A stretch of 64,000 nt of DNA from Synechococcus sp. WH 8101. GTDB lineage: Bacteria > Cyanobacteriota > Cyanobacteriia > PCC-6307 > Cyanobiaceae. Position 1 is the first letter of the stretch. Every line of letters begins with the position of its first letter. Positions 35,323 to 44,908 of the stretch are shown in pieces. The translations under genes were made by a program, and so were the position numbers. The notes beneath the pieces were generated by a model that was given only the letters and a program-made list of their open reading frames with translations, was not told the origin of the DNA and did no database searches. The stretch covers positions 372,001 to 436,000 of the forward strand of contig NZ_CP035914.1 of the NCBI RefSeq assembly GCF_004209775.1, read 5' to 3'.

Positions 35323-36147
35323 ATGAGCATCCGTCCCCTGCTGGCCTTGGTGCTGGCTCTCTGTCTCACCCTGGTCACTGCATGCAGTGGTGGTGCCCAG
35401 GCGGTCGACCGTTCCAATGCAACCCGCTACGAAGACATCGTCAACACGGGCAAGGCGAACGATTGCCCGACCCTGTCTGATTCCGCCCGTGGCTCCATTG
35501 CGCTCGACATAGGCGGTTCCTATGAATTGCGCGATGTCTGCATGCACCCCTTACAGGTGTCTGTGAAGGGCGAGCCAGCGAATAAGCGCCAGGAAGCCCA
35601 ATTTGTAGAGGGCAAGATTCTGACGCGCTACACCTCCAGCCTTGATGAGGTGTATGGCGATCTTGAAGTGAGCGAGGAGGGTCTCAGCTTCTCGGAAAAG
35701 GGTGGCATCGATTTCCAGCCGATCACCGTGCTCATTCCAGGCGGTGAGGAGTACCCCTTCACTTTCTCCAGCAAGAATCTTCAGGCCACGGCATCGGGAT
35801 CCGCCATCACGACCAGCACCGATTTTGAAGGCACTTATCGCACCCCCAGCTATCGCACCAGCAACTTCATCGACCCCAAGGGTCGGGCCCTGACCACCGG
35901 TGTCGACTACCCCCAGGGACTGATCGGCCTGGGTGGTGATTACGAGGAGCTGCAGACCGAGAACGTCAAGCGCTACATCGATGGCACCGGTGTGATGAGC
36001 CTGTCGATCACTAAGGTCGATCCGGAGACCGGTGAATTCGCTGGTGTGTTCACCGCCATACAGCCCTCCGACTCTGATATGGGTGGTCGCGAAATCGTGG
36101 ATGTGAAGATCAGCGGTGAGCTCTACGGTCGCCTGGAAGGGGCCTGA
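35323..36147 (+). CDS. psbO: Photosystem II manganese-stabilizing protein PsbO
   Basis: The 33-kDa lumenal protein that shields the oxygen-evolving Mn4CaO5 cluster. The 274-residue precursor has a signal peptide (about residues 1-27, LLALVLALCLTLVTACSGG then AQA as a possible cleavage site), followed by RYEDIVNTGKANDCPTL, the conserved Cys pair (NDCP and RDVCM), and GGDYEELQTENVKRY. The VTAC sequence resembles a lipobox, leaving lipoprotein processing possible. A strong terminator follows at 36180-36202. Confidence 0.97.
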   Translation: MSIRPLLALVLALCLTLVTACSGGAQAVDRSNATRYEDIVNTGKANDCPTLSDSARGSIALDIGGSYELRDVCMHPLQVSVKGEPANKRQEAQFVEGKILTRYTSSLDEVYGDLEVSEEGLSFSEKGGIDFQPITVLIPGGEEYPFTFSSKNLQATASGSAITTSTDFEGTYRTPSYRTSNFIDPKGRALTTGVDYPQGLIGLGGDYEELQTENVKRYIDGTGVMSLSITKVDPETGEFAGVFTAIQPSDSDMGGREIVDVKISGELYGRLEGA

Positions 36148-36179
36148 TGCCCTGATCAGGGTGTCCACTCAGGGATTCA

Positions 36180-36202
36180 GGGGGGCGCGGCCCCCCTTTT
36201 TT
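36180..36202 (+). terminator. Rho-independent terminator after psbO
   Basis: A perfect 7-bp stem GGGGGGC/GCCCCCC with loop GCG, followed by six T. It lies 33 nt after the psbO stop, separating it from sat. Confidence 0.92.
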
Positions 36203-36267
36203 GATGACGACCTGGGGTTGTGATCTGGGAGAATCGCGCCGTCTCCTGATTGATCGTCGCGCCTGTC

Positions 36268-37437
36268 ATGACTGCCTCCACCTCCAGTTCTCAGGCATCC
36301 GGAGTGATCGCCCCCTATGGCGGCACCCTGGTGGATCTGATGGTGCCCACCACCGAGCAGGCAGCCGTCAAGGCGTCAGCTACTACCAGCATCGAGTGTT
36401 CCGATCGCAATGCCTGCGATGTGGAGCTGTTGGTGGTGGGAGGGTTCTCCCCCGAGCGTGGCTTCATGCACCGTGCCGACTACGAGGCTGTGGTGTCGGG
36501 GCACCGCACCACCTCGGGCTACCTCTTCGGCCTGCCGATCGTGATGGACACCGATCGAGAGGATGTGGCCATCGGCGACAAGGTGCTGCTCACTTACAAG
36601 GGCCAGGACCTGGCAGTGCTCACCATCGAAGACAAATGGGAGCCCGACAAGGTGGTGGAGGCCAAGGGCTGTTACGGCACCACGTCGCTGGAACATCCGG
36701 CGGTGCGCATGATTGCCACAGAGCGTCGTCGTTTTTATCTCGGTGGCCTGGTGCAGGGGCTAGAGCTGCCGAAGCGGGTGTTCCCGTGCAAGACGCCGGC
36801 GGAGGTGCGGGCTGGTCTGCCAGAGGGAGAGGACGTGGTGGCTTTCCAGTGCCGCAATCCGATCCATCGCGCTCACTACGAACTGTTCACCCGGGCGCTC
36901 CACGCCAGCAATGTGAGTGAGAACGCTGTGGTGTTGGTGCATCCCACCTGCGGCCCCACCCAGCAGGACGACATTCCCGGCACGGTGCGGTTTCAGACCT
37001 ATGAGCGACTCGCCGCCGAGGTGGAGAACCCCCGCATCCGCTGGGCTTACCTTCCCTACGCCATGCACATGGCAGGGCCTCGCGAGGCGCTCCAGCACAT
37101 GATCATTCGCCGCAATTACGGCTGCACCCACTTCATCATCGGCCGCGATATGGCCGGCTGCAAGTCATCGCTCACTGGCGAGGACTTCTACGGCCCTTAC
37201 GACGCTCAGAACTTCGCCAAAGAGTGTGCCCCTGAGCTGATGATGGAAACGGTGCCCTCCCTCAACCTCGTTTACACCGAAGAGGAGGGGTATGTGACGG
37301 CTGAGCACGCGGAGGCCCGTGGGCTGCATGTGAAGAAGCTCAGCGGCACCCAGTTCCGCAAGCTGCTCCGCAGCGGCGAGGAGATCCCTGAATGGTTCGC
37401 CTTCCGTAGCGTGGTGGACGTGCTGCGGGCCGCCTGA
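36268..37437 (+). CDS. sat: ATP sulfurylase (sulfate adenylyltransferase)
   Basis: It activates sulfate to adenosine phosphosulfate, the first step of assimilation. The 389-residue single-domain enzyme has the QxRNPxHxxH motif in FQCRNPIHRAHYELF (about residue 198), VHPTCGPTQQDDIP, and the second nucleotide motif FIIGRDMAGCKSS. There is no APS kinase fusion. ATG 36268 is preferred to the upstream in-frame TTG. ftsH follows 46 nt later. Confidence 0.95.
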   Translation: MTASTSSSQASGVIAPYGGTLVDLMVPTTEQAAVKASATTSIECSDRNACDVELLVVGGFSPERGFMHRADYEAVVSGHRTTSGYLFGLPIVMDTDREDVAIGDKVLLTYKGQDLAVLTIEDKWEPDKVVEAKGCYGTTSLEHPAVRMIATERRRFYLGGLVQGLELPKRVFPCKTPAEVRAGLPEGEDVVAFQCRNPIHRAHYELFTRALHASNVSENAVVLVHPTCGPTQQDDIPGTVRFQTYERLAAEVENPRIRWAYLPYAMHMAGPREALQHMIIRRNYGCTHFIIGRDMAGCKSSLTGEDFYGPYDAQNFAKECAPELMMETVPSLNLVYTEEEGYVTAEHAEARGLHVKKLSGTQFRKLLRSGEEIPEWFAFRSVVDVLRAA

Positions 37438-37483
37438 GCTCTCAGGAACCCATTAACATTCCTTCATCAGAGGCGAGGCAATC

Positions 37484-39334
37484 TTGAACAAGCGCTGGCG
37501 CAATGTGGGGCTCTACGTGCTCCTCGTCGTGGTCGTGATCGTGGTGGGCACCGCTTTCCTCGATCGACCGGATCCATCCACCGCGGCCCGCACCCTTCGC
37601 TACAGCGACTTTGTGGAGGCGGTGCAGGACAACCAGGTCAGCCGCGTGTTGATCTCACCCGATCGGGGCACCGCCCAGGTGGTGGAGAACGATGGTCGCC
37701 GCGCTGAGGTGAACCTCGCCCCCGACAAGGATCTGCTCAAGCTGCTCACTGAGCACAACGTGGACATCGCCGTGCAGCCCACCCGGCAGCCCGGTGCCTG
37801 GCAGCAAGCAGCAGGCAGTCTGATCTTCCCCTTGCTGCTTCTGGGGGGACTGTTCTTCCTGTTCCGTCGCGCGCAGGGCGGCGGGGGTGGTGGCAACCCG
37901 GCCATGAATTTCGGCAAGAGCAAGGCGCGGGTACAGATGGAGCCCTCCACGCAGATCACCTTCGGGGATGTGGCGGGGATTGAAGGCGCCAAGCTTGAGC
38001 TCACCGAGGTCGTGGATTTCCTCAAGAACCCCGACCGTTTCACCGCCGTCGGCGCCAAGATTCCCAAGGGTGTGCTGCTGGTGGGGCCTCCCGGAACCGG
38101 AAAAACCCTTCTCGCCAAGGCCGTGGCTGGAGAAGCTGGCGTTCCGTTCTTCTCGATCTCCGGCTCCGAGTTCGTGGAGATGTTTGTGGGCGTCGGTGCC
38201 AGCCGCGTGCGCGATCTGTTCGAGCAGGCCAAGAAGAACGCACCTTGCATCGTGTTCATCGATGAGATTGATGCGGTCGGGCGTCAGCGTGGCGCTGGTT
38301 TGGGCGGTGGCAACGACGAGCGTGAACAAACCCTCAACCAGCTCCTCACGGAGATGGATGGCTTCGAGGGCAATACCGGCATCATCATCGTGGCGGCCAC
38401 CAATCGCCCCGACGTGCTGGATTCGGCCCTGATGCGTCCTGGTCGCTTTGACCGTCAGGTGGTGGTGGATCGTCCTGATTACAGCGGTCGCCTACAGATT
38501 CTCAAGGTGCATGCCCGTGGCAAGACCCTGGCGAAGGATGTGGATCTCGACAAGGTGGCTCGCCGCACGCCCGGCTTCACCGGTGCCGATCTGTCCAATC
38601 TGCTCAATGAGGCTGCCATCCTCGCGGCGCGTCGTGAACTCACCGAAGTGAGCAACGATGAAATCAGTGATGCGATCGAGCGGGTGATGGCCGGTCCGGA
38701 GAAAAAGGATCGGGTGATGAGTGAACGGCGGAAGCGACTGGTCGCTTATCACGAAGCAGGGCATGCCCTCGTCGGTGCGCTCATGCCTGATTACGACCCT
38801 GTGCAGAAGATTTCGATCATTCCTCGCGGTCAGGCCGGTGGCCTCACCTTCTTCACTCCCAGTGAGGAGCGGATGGAATCGGGGCTTTACTCCCGTGCTT
38901 ACTTGCAGAACCAGATGGCTGTGGCGCTAGGGGGTCGTGTTGCTGAGGAGATTGTCTACGGCGAAGACGAAGTCACCACCGGCGCCTCCAACGACTTGCA
39001 GCAGGTGGCTCAGGTGGCCCGACAGATGGTCACCCGCTTCGGCATGAGCGACAAGCTGGGCCCGGTGGCGCTGGGCCGCGCCCAGGGAGGCATGTTCCTG
39101 GGGCGCGACATCGCAGCGGAGCGCGATTTTTCGGAAGACACCGCAGCCACCATCGATGAGGAGGTGTCCGATCTCGTCTCGGTTGCCTACAAGCGGGCCA
39201 CCCAGGTGCTCACGCAGAACCGTTCCGTGCTCGATGAACTGGCGGAAATGCTGGTCGATCAGGAAACGGTCGACGCTGAGGATCTTCAGGAGCTTCTGAT
39301 GCGTCGGGACGTCCGGGTTGCCGAATACGTCTGA
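37484..39334 (+). CDS. ftsH: ATP-dependent zinc metalloprotease FtsH
   Basis: A hexameric membrane AAA+ protease; cyanobacterial FtsH complexes degrade photodamaged D1 during PSII repair. The 616-residue protein has two membrane spans (about residues 8-26 and 108-126), Walker A GPPGTGKT near residue 202, Walker [13 protein letters not shown] near 260, and the zinc site HEAGH near 423. The start is a TTG (MNKRWRN). Which of the usual four cyanobacterial paralogues it is was not resolved; length and sequence favour the FtsH2/3-type thylakoid form. Confidence 0.95.
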   Translation: MNKRWRNVGLYVLLVVVVIVVGTAFLDRPDPSTAARTLRYSDFVEAVQDNQVSRVLISPDRGTAQVVENDGRRAEVNLAPDKDLLKLLTEHNVDIAVQPTRQPGAWQQAAGSLIFPLLLLGGLFFLFRRAQGGGGGGNPAMNFGKSKARVQMEPSTQITFGDVAGIEGAKLELTEVVDFLKNPDRFTAVGAKIPKGVLLVGPPGTGKTLLAKAVAGEAGVPFFSISGSEFVEMFVGVGASRVRDLFEQAKKNAPCIVFIDEIDAVGRQRGAGLGGGNDEREQTLNQLLTEMDGFEGNTGIIIVAATNRPDVLDSALMRPGRFDRQVVVDRPDYSGRLQILKVHARGKTLAKDVDLDKVARRTPGFTGADLSNLLNEAAILAARRELTEVSNDEISDAIERVMAGPEKKDRVMSERRKRLVAYHEAGHALVGALMPDYDPVQKISIIPRGQAGGLTFFTPSEERMESGLYSRAYLQNQMAVALGGRVAEEIVYGEDEVTTGASNDLQQVAQVARQMVTRFGMSDKLGPVALGRAQGGMFLGRDIAAERDFSEDTAATIDEEVSDLVSVAYKRATQVLTQNRSVLDELAEMLVDQETVDAEDLQELLMRRDVRVAEYV

Positions 39335-39995
39335 TTCAGGCGTTGCCGACCATTCCCGCTGGCGTGCGCGTCAGCGGGAGTTGATCGTGTCGCTTCGAGC
39401 CCATCCCCTCTTGATGGTGTTCCGACCCGATCCTTCCGATCTCAGTGCGATCGATCTCTCACGCACTCAACTGTGCGCCTGGATTGATCAGCTCTCCGAT
39501 CGGGGTGTGCGCCACGTGGAGGTGGCCTGGTCAGACTCCCCCCAATGGCCTGATCTCATTCGTGCTCTGCAGCAGCGTCACCCGCAACTGAGCATCGGTG
39601 CCGCTTCGATTCGCTGCCAACGCGCGCTCGAGCAAGCGGCGGAGCTGGGCCTGGCCTACGCGATGTCGCCCTGTCTTGACGACGTCCTCTTGGCGTTGGC
39701 TCGGCGCCTCGATCTGGTGCTGGTCCCCGGTGTGATGACGCCGTCGGAGATCCATCGCGCTGTGACCTGGGGATGTGAGCTGGTGAAACTGTTCCCTGCC
39801 GCCAGCCTTGGCATCGACTACCACCGCCTGCTGGCGGCGCCGATGGCACCGCTGCCATTCATGATTGCCGCTGGTGGTTTACGGGCCGATGGCTTGAAGG
39901 CCTGGCTGGCTGCGGGATATGACGCGATCGCCCTGGGCCGTTCAGCGATCGTGGCTGAACGCCTCGACCCGGCCTTGGACGAGTGGTTGACGTGA
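39318..39995 (+). CDS. KDPG/KHG-type aldolase
   Basis: A 225-residue class I aldolase resembling 2-dehydro-3-deoxy-phosphogluconate aldolase of the Entner-Doudoroff pathway. RGVRHVEVAWSD holds the catalytic Glu, and CELVKLFPAASLG carries the Schiff-base Lys; VLVPGVMTPSEI and AAGGLRADGLKAWLAAGYDAI (in two blocks) complete the barrel. The TTG start at 39318 overlaps ftsH by 17 nt; the exact start is uncertain. Presence of ED dehydratase elsewhere would be needed to assign the pathway. Confidence 0.85.
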   Translation: MPNTSDSGVADHSRWRARQRELIVSLRAHPLLMVFRPDPSDLSAIDLSRTQLCAWIDQLSDRGVRHVEVAWSDSPQWPDLIRALQQRHPQLSIGAASIRCQRALEQAAELGLAYAMSPCLDDVLLALARRLDLVLVPGVMTPSEIHRAVTWGCELVKLFPAASLGIDYHRLLAAPMAPLPFMIAAGGLRADGLKAWLAAGYDAIALGRSAIVAERLDPALDEWLT

Positions 39996-40034
39996 GACTT
40001 GGATGCTACAGAGGAGATAGACGTCTGTGGTTCT

Positions 40035-40625
40035 ATGTCTCAACTCTCGATTCAATTGAGTGACAAGGCCGATGCCTTGATCGCTCAGCTGCAGAAGGAG
40101 ATCTTCAATCGACGGCGCAAGAAGGTCACCGCTGCCGGCGTGGTGGAGTCTCTGGTGGAAAGTGGTGCCCGCTCCCAGTCTGATAAGCGCTTTGCCACGT
40201 CCTGGGCCAACCTGATCAAAGACATCGAGAAAGCGGCCAAACTGGCTGATGCGCATGGCAGTAAGCCGTCGTCACTCAGCGACGAAGAGTGGGTGCTGGT
40301 GTTGAGCCATCGGGCGCGCCTGGGCACAACCTCGGGGGGCAAGAAGGCTGCGAAACGGGCAACAACGCGCAAGCCAGCCGCGGCAAAAACAACTGCTGCG
40401 AAAACAGTCGTGGCCAGGAAGTCCTCTGCCCGCGCCGCTGCTGCTGATCAAGCTCCAGAGAGCAAGCCCAGGCCGGCCAGGCGCGCCCGCAAGAGTGCCG
40501 CTGCCGGATCTACCAACACCTCGGTCGCCAAGCGCATGGCCAAGGCGGTGGGTCGCCTCGGCACCACTCCTTTGCCGTCCCTCACCACCGGCGGCAACGG
40601 CATCAGCTCCCCGGCCCGGAGCTGA
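40035..40625 (+). CDS. Protein with histone-H1-like Lys/Ala/Pro tail
   Basis: A 196-residue protein of unknown function. The first ~100 residues look folded and helical ([20 protein letters not shown], then [20 protein letters not shown]), followed by a long basic low-complexity tail (about 105-170: [33 protein letters not shown]) resembling linker histone H1 tails. Such tails occur on bacterial nucleoid proteins, so DNA binding is a reasonable inference. The ATG at 40035 precedes the conserved-looking part. The last 23 nt overlap aroC. Confidence 0.75.
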   Translation: MSQLSIQLSDKADALIAQLQKEIFNRRRKKVTAAGVVESLVESGARSQSDKRFATSWANLIKDIEKAAKLADAHGSKPSSLSDEEWVLVLSHRARLGTTSGGKKAAKRATTRKPAAAKTTAAKTVVARKSSARAAAADQAPESKPRPARRARKSAAAGSTNTSVAKRMAKAVGRLGTTPLPSLTTGGNGISSPARS

Positions 40626-41709
40626 GGAGGCTGCATTGGCCGTGCTGGCGGAGCAGATGGTCCGCCAGCACCAGGTTCACCATCGCTTCCACCATCGGCA
40701 CCGCACGGGGTAACACGCATGGGTCGTGACGCCCTTTGGCGGCCAGGGTGGTGGCCTCGCCGGCGGCATTGATGGTCTGTTGTTCTCGGCGGATCGTGGC
40801 CGTGGGTTTGAATCCCACCCGGATCAGGATCGGCTCGCCGTTACTGATGCCCCCCTGGATACCGCCCGAGTTGTTGGTGGCGGTGCGCAACCGGCCGTCC
40901 TCGCTGGGGAGGAAGGCATCGTTGTGCTCACTGCCCTTGAGGAGGGTGCCTGCAAAGCCTGAGCCGATCTCAAACCCCTTTGTGGCGGGAAGCGACATCA
41001 CCGCTTTGGCGAGATCAGCCTCCAGCTTGTCGAACACCGGCATCCCCAGCCCCACCGGCGGGCGTCGCACCACGCATTCGATCACGCCACCACATGAGTC
41101 GCCGTCGCGGCCGATCGCCTCGATGCGCTCGATCATGCGCTCGGCCATGGCGGTATCGGGGCAGCGCACGATGGTGGCCTCCACATCGGCCCGCTGCACC
41201 TGGGCAGGGTCCACCCTGGCTTCCAGGTCGTGGATGCGGCTCACCCAGGCGATCACCTCCGTGCCATGGCTCCTGTTGAGAAGCTGTCGCGCGATCGCCC
41301 CAGCCGCCACGCGACCGATGGTTTCTCGGGCTGAGGCGCGACCGCCGCCGCTGCGGGCCTGAATGCCGTATTTCGCTTGATAGGTGGCATCGGCATGGGA
41401 CGGGCGGAAGGCCACGTCCATCTCCCGATAGTCCTGGGGGCGTTGGTCTTTGTTGCGCACCAGCATCGCGATCGGTGTGCCCAGGGTCACGCCATCAAGC
41501 AGGCCGCTGAGGATCTCCACCTGGTCGGCTTCGTTGCGCGGCGTGGTGATCTTGCTCTGGCCCGGTCTGCGTCGGTCGAGCTCCGCCTGAATGGCCGCAA
41601 GATCGAGGGGGAGCCTCGGTGGGCAGCCATCCACGATCACCCCCACGCCACCGCCATGGGATTCGCCAAAGGTGCTGATGCGAAACAGTTGGCCGAAACT
41701 GCTGCCCAT
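40603..41709 (-). CDS. aroC: Chorismate synthase
   Basis: It makes chorismate from EPSP, the end of the shikimate pathway, using reduced FMN. The 368-residue protein shows [18 protein letters not shown] at the N-terminus, [35 protein letters not shown] (about residues 115-130) and the C-terminal [17 protein letters not shown]. pheA, which uses chorismate-derived prephenate, is elsewhere in the window. It overlaps the H1-like gene by 23 nt. Confidence 0.96.
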   Translation of the reverse strand: MGSSFGQLFRISTFGESHGGGVGVIVDGCPPRLPLDLAAIQAELDRRRPGQSKITTPRNEADQVEILSGLLDGVTLGTPIAMLVRNKDQRPQDYREMDVAFRPSHADATYQAKYGIQARSGGGRASARETIGRVAAGAIARQLLNRSHGTEVIAWVSRIHDLEARVDPAQVQRADVEATIVRCPDTAMAERMIERIEAIGRDGDSCGGVIECVVRRPPVGLGMPVFDKLEADLAKAVMSLPATKGFEIGSGFAGTLLKGSEHNDAFLPSEDGRLRTATNNSGGIQGGISNGEPILIRVGFKPTATIRREQQTINAAGEATTLAAKGRHDPCVLPRAVPMVEAMVNLVLADHLLRQHGQCSLLSSGPGS

Positions 41710-41748
41710 GGGATCTCTGCGCTGGCTAGAGCGTAAAGACCCGGCCCC

Positions 41749-42603
41749 TCAGTGTTTGCGGAAACGCATCAGGCCCCAGCTGAGCCGGCCCGCTTCGCCG
41801 CCATCCACCCAGTGGCCAAGGCCCGCGTCCATCCGTTCCAGGTAAGTGGGGCTGATGCTCTGGCTCAGTTCAGCCTTGCGCTGTCGCAATTCCTCGCGCA
41901 CCCGGCTGTAGTGGCGCACCAGCATGCTGGTGCGGTCGTTCCAGATTTCCCGCGCCAGGCCAGCGGCCTCGGCCCACTGCTGATAGCGACCAGGAGAGCC
42001 GAGATCGGCGAGATGGATGCGTTGGAGAATGGCGTCGAGGGAGTCGGCGGCCACACCATCGGCAGCCATCGGATCGGTCATCACCATCACACCGCCGGGG
42101 CGAAGCACGCGGGCCGCTTCGCGCATCACCTGCTGGCGATCGCCGGAATGGAGAATCGCATCCTGACTCCACACCACATCGGCGCAACCGTCCGGAAGGG
42201 GCACCGCTTCGAAGGAGGCATCGTGCACGGTGATGCGCTCCTGCAAGCCGGCCTCCAGATTGAGGCTGCGATGGCGTGAATTTTCGACCTTGGAAATGTT
42301 GATTGCATCCACCCGCACCTCGGGATGACGACAGAGGTGCCGGGCGGCACCGCCGTAGCCAGACCCCAGATCCACGATCCGGCAGCCACCAGAGGCCCCG
42401 GCGGCGATCGTGTCATTGATCAATGCTTCAAGGGCCTCAACGGTGCGACGGCTGGCCTGGGCGATCGGCTCGTTGTCGGTGGCGTAGAGCCCCACATGGA
42501 TGTCTTCACCACCCCAGATCTCGGCATAGAAGCGGTCGGCGTCGTCGCTGTCGTAGTACCCGGCGGCCGTGGTGGCCGCCGGCGAGAAAGAGGTCTGGCT
42601 CAT
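41749..42603 (-). CDS. Dimethylglycine N-methyltransferase (betaine synthesis)
   Basis: A 284-residue SAM-dependent methyltransferase. It matches the sarcosine/dimethylglycine methyltransferase that completes glycine betaine synthesis: an N-terminal YYDSDDADRFYAEIWGGEDI, the SAM site RIVDLGSGYGGAARHL (about residue 75), and WSQDAILHSGDRQQV. It lies 3 nt downstream of the glycine/sarcosine methyltransferase, a gene pair typical of marine Synechococcus and halophiles. The product is an osmolyte, also imported by the adjacent ProVWX. Confidence 0.92.
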   Translation of the reverse strand: MSQTSFSPAATTAAGYYDSDDADRFYAEIWGGEDIHVGLYATDNEPIAQASRRTVEALEALINDTIAAGASGGCRIVDLGSGYGGAARHLCRHPEVRVDAINISKVENSRHRSLNLEAGLQERITVHDASFEAVPLPDGCADVVWSQDAILHSGDRQQVMREAARVLRPGGVMVMTDPMAADGVAADSLDAILQRIHLADLGSPGRYQQWAEAAGLAREIWNDRTSMLVRHYSRVREELRQRKAELSQSISPTYLERMDAGLGHWVDGGEAGRLSWGLMRFRKH

Positions 42604-42606
42604 GGT

Positions 42607-43455
42607 TCAGATCGCTGTGACGTCGGTGTCGCAGAGGTATTCCTTCTCGGCCACGTGCACGTAGAAGTCGGGATCGTCGTGACCGCGTTGGTAGTCGCCG
42701 TAGGTGCTGATGCGCTGGAAGCCCACCTCTCGCATCAGACGACGCACGTAGCCATGACGCAGCGGGAACATGTTGAGGTGATAGGTGCTGCCATCACTGA
42801 AGGCGTAGCGGAAACGGGCCAGGCCCTCATCGACGCAGTCGGGGCGCACCTCCACGTCTTTGCCGCAGTACACGTTGCCCTTGCCCTGCTTCACCGCGGC
42901 ACCGCCCTCAAGCAGCCGGTCGTAATTGCGGTGATCGAGGATCAGGATGCCGTTGTGCTTCAGAACGGCGTAATACTCGGCGAGCGACTTACGACGGTCT
43001 CGCTCGCGGAACAGATGGGTGAAGGAGTTGCCCAGGCAGATCACCGCATCAAACTCACCATGGATGTCGCGGTTGAGAAAGCGCCAGTCGGCTTGAGCGG
43101 TGCGCAGCAGCTGATTGCGCTCGCGCGCATTGTGGAAGGCGCGCGCCAGCATGTTGGGGCTGCCATCGGCGCTCACCACGTCAAAGCCCTCTCGCAGCAG
43201 TCGGATCGAGTGAAATCCGGTGCCGGTGGCCACATCCAGCACCGACTTGGCGCCGTGTTCATGAAGCAGCTTCACGAAGAAGTCACCTTCGGCTTCTTCC
43301 CTTGCATCCCAGTCGATCAGCCGATCCCAGCGATCCGCGAATTGTTCGACATACTCCTGTTGGTAGTGATCGGTTTCTCGAACGCTCTCAGGAGATTCTC
43401 CGAACCGTTGGGCATCGGCGACTTCGGCTGATGCGTGGTTCCTGGTTGAGGTCAT
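42607..43455 (-). CDS. Glycine/sarcosine N-methyltransferase
   Basis: A 282-residue SAM-dependent enzyme performing the first one or two methylations of glycine toward betaine. Family features: DHYQQEYVEQFADRWDRLID near the N-terminus, SAM motif SVLDVATGTGFHSIRLL (about residues 70-86), ICLGNSFTHLF, and DHRNYDRLL. It heads the two-gene betaine operon and is divergent from proV, with 298 nt between the starts, consistent with shared osmotic regulation. Confidence 0.93.
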   Translation of the reverse strand: MTSTRNHASAEVADAQRFGESPESVRETDHYQQEYVEQFADRWDRLIDWDAREEAEGDFFVKLLHEHGAKSVLDVATGTGFHSIRLLREGFDVVSADGSPNMLARAFHNARERNQLLRTAQADWRFLNRDIHGEFDAVICLGNSFTHLFRERDRRKSLAEYYAVLKHNGILILDHRNYDRLLEGGAAVKQGKGNVYCGKDVEVRPDCVDEGLARFRYAFSDGSTYHLNMFPLRHGYVRRLMREVGFQRISTYGDYQRGHDDPDFYVHVAEKEYLCDTDVTAI

Positions 43456-43753
43456 GCTGGTCTCGTCCTGTGTTACGCAGGGATGTCAGCGTTTCCGGCA
43501 GCACGATCTGCTTCCGGTGATCGCGCAGGCGACACCCTGACGCCGAATCGCAGCGGATTCTCGCCACCTCCCGAACCTAACCCTCAGAGCTCAGGTTGTC
43601 AGCATCGCAGTCAACATCGTTGGATCACGATGCTTCGAGATTCGCTCAGAAGCCAATGCTGCCAATGGGTCTTCCGGGATTGAGCCTCGCCTCGATGGCG
43701 TCATCGTTTGCTTGTTCCTGCGGAGTCTGCGTGCAGGTTGCTAAGGTCAAGAA
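43456..43753. promoter_or_regulatory. Intergenic region between divergent betaine synthesis and uptake operons
   Basis: 298 nt with no credible gene. It must hold the promoters of the GSMT-DMT operon (leftward) and proVWX (rightward). I see no clear -10/-35 pair or operator repeat; the assignment rests on gene layout only. Confidence 0.45.
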
Positions 43754-44908
43754 ATGGTGAAATGCGGATCCGAGATGCAATCGGAGATCTGTCTTCAGTC
43801 TGTCTGGAAAATATTCGGCGGCGCTGCGGATGAGGTGATTGCTCAGCTTCGTGCTGGTGAAGATCCCGCTGGTTTGCATCAGCGCAGTGGTGCGCGTGCT
43901 GCTGTGCAGGATGTGTCTCTCGAGATTGGACGCGGTGAGATTTTTGTGGTGATGGGGCTCTCCGGCTCCGGCAAGTCCACCCTGCTGCGCATGCTCAATG
44001 GTCTGATCGCGCCCTGTTCCGGGGAGGTGGTGGTGCAGGGGCGTGCCCTGTCGTCGATGACCAGTGTCGAGATCAACGCCATGCGTCGCCGCCAGATGGC
44101 GATGGTGTTTCAGTCGTTCGCCCTTTTCCCTCAGCGCAGCGTGCTCGAAAATGCTGCCTTTGGTCTGGAGGTCGCCGGCGTTCCCAGGCGGGAGCGCCAT
44201 GACAAAGCGCTGCAGGCGCTGGAGAGGGTCGGCTTGGCCCAAGAGGCCCGAAAGCGGCCTCGCCAGCTTTCCGGTGGGATGCAGCAGCGGGTCGGGCTGG
44301 CCCGCGCCCTGGCTCTGGATCCACCCATCCTGTTGATGGACGAGGCTTTCTCAGCCCTGGATCCCCTGATCCGGCGCGACATGCAGACCCTGCTTCTCGA
44401 GCTTCAGAGCGAGCAGCAGCGCACGATCGTGTTCATCTCCCACGACCTGGACGAAGCAATCCGCCTCGGTGATCGCATCGCCCTGATGCAGGGTGGATGT
44501 CTGTTGCAGTGCGACACCGCCGAAAACCTGCTGCATCACCCGGCCAGCGACGCGGTGCGTCATTTCTTCCGAGACGTGGATGTGGCCTCGGTCCTGGCCG
44601 TCGAAGCGATCGCGCAGCGACCCTCCCGTCTGGCGGTGATCGCTGCCGATGAGGCCCTGCCTGAGGCGGCCGGCGAGCCCCTCTATGTGCTCGGTCGGGA
44701 TCAGGCTTTTCGGGGCGTGTTGTCAGAAGCCAGAGGTTGGGTCAGCGTCGAGCGGGGCCCGGCCCTCACCGCCGGGATGCGGGTGCGGGAGGCGATCGAG
44801 CTGGTGGCCAGCACCCCCTATCCGCCGCCGGTGCTGGATGACGCGCATCGCCTCGTCGGTGTGATCAGCCCGCGCCAGTTGTTGCAATCGATGGAGGGAG
44901 ACACTTGA
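43754..44908 (+). CDS. proV: Glycine betaine ABC transporter ATP-binding protein ProV
   Basis: The ATPase of an osmoprotectant importer. The 384-residue protein has Walker A GLSGSGKST (about residue 76), the ABC signature LSGGMQQRVGLARAL, Walker B ILLMDEAFSALDP, and a C-terminal CBS-like region (about 290-380) that in related transporters senses ionic strength. ATG 43754 or 43775 could be the start. Stop overlaps the proW start by 1 nt. Confidence 0.93.
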   Translation: MVKCGSEMQSEICLQSVWKIFGGAADEVIAQLRAGEDPAGLHQRSGARAAVQDVSLEIGRGEIFVVMGLSGSGKSTLLRMLNGLIAPCSGEVVVQGRALSSMTSVEINAMRRRQMAMVFQSFALFPQRSVLENAAFGLEVAGVPRRERHDKALQALERVGLAQEARKRPRQLSGGMQQRVGLARALALDPPILLMDEAFSALDPLIRRDMQTLLLELQSEQQRTIVFISHDLDEAIRLGDRIALMQGGCLLQCDTAENLLHHPASDAVRHFFRDVDVASVLAVEAIAQRPSRLAVIAADEALPEAAGEPLYVLGRDQAFRGVLSEARGWVSVERGPALTAGMRVREAIELVASTPYPPPVLDDAHRLVGVISPRQLLQSMEGDT

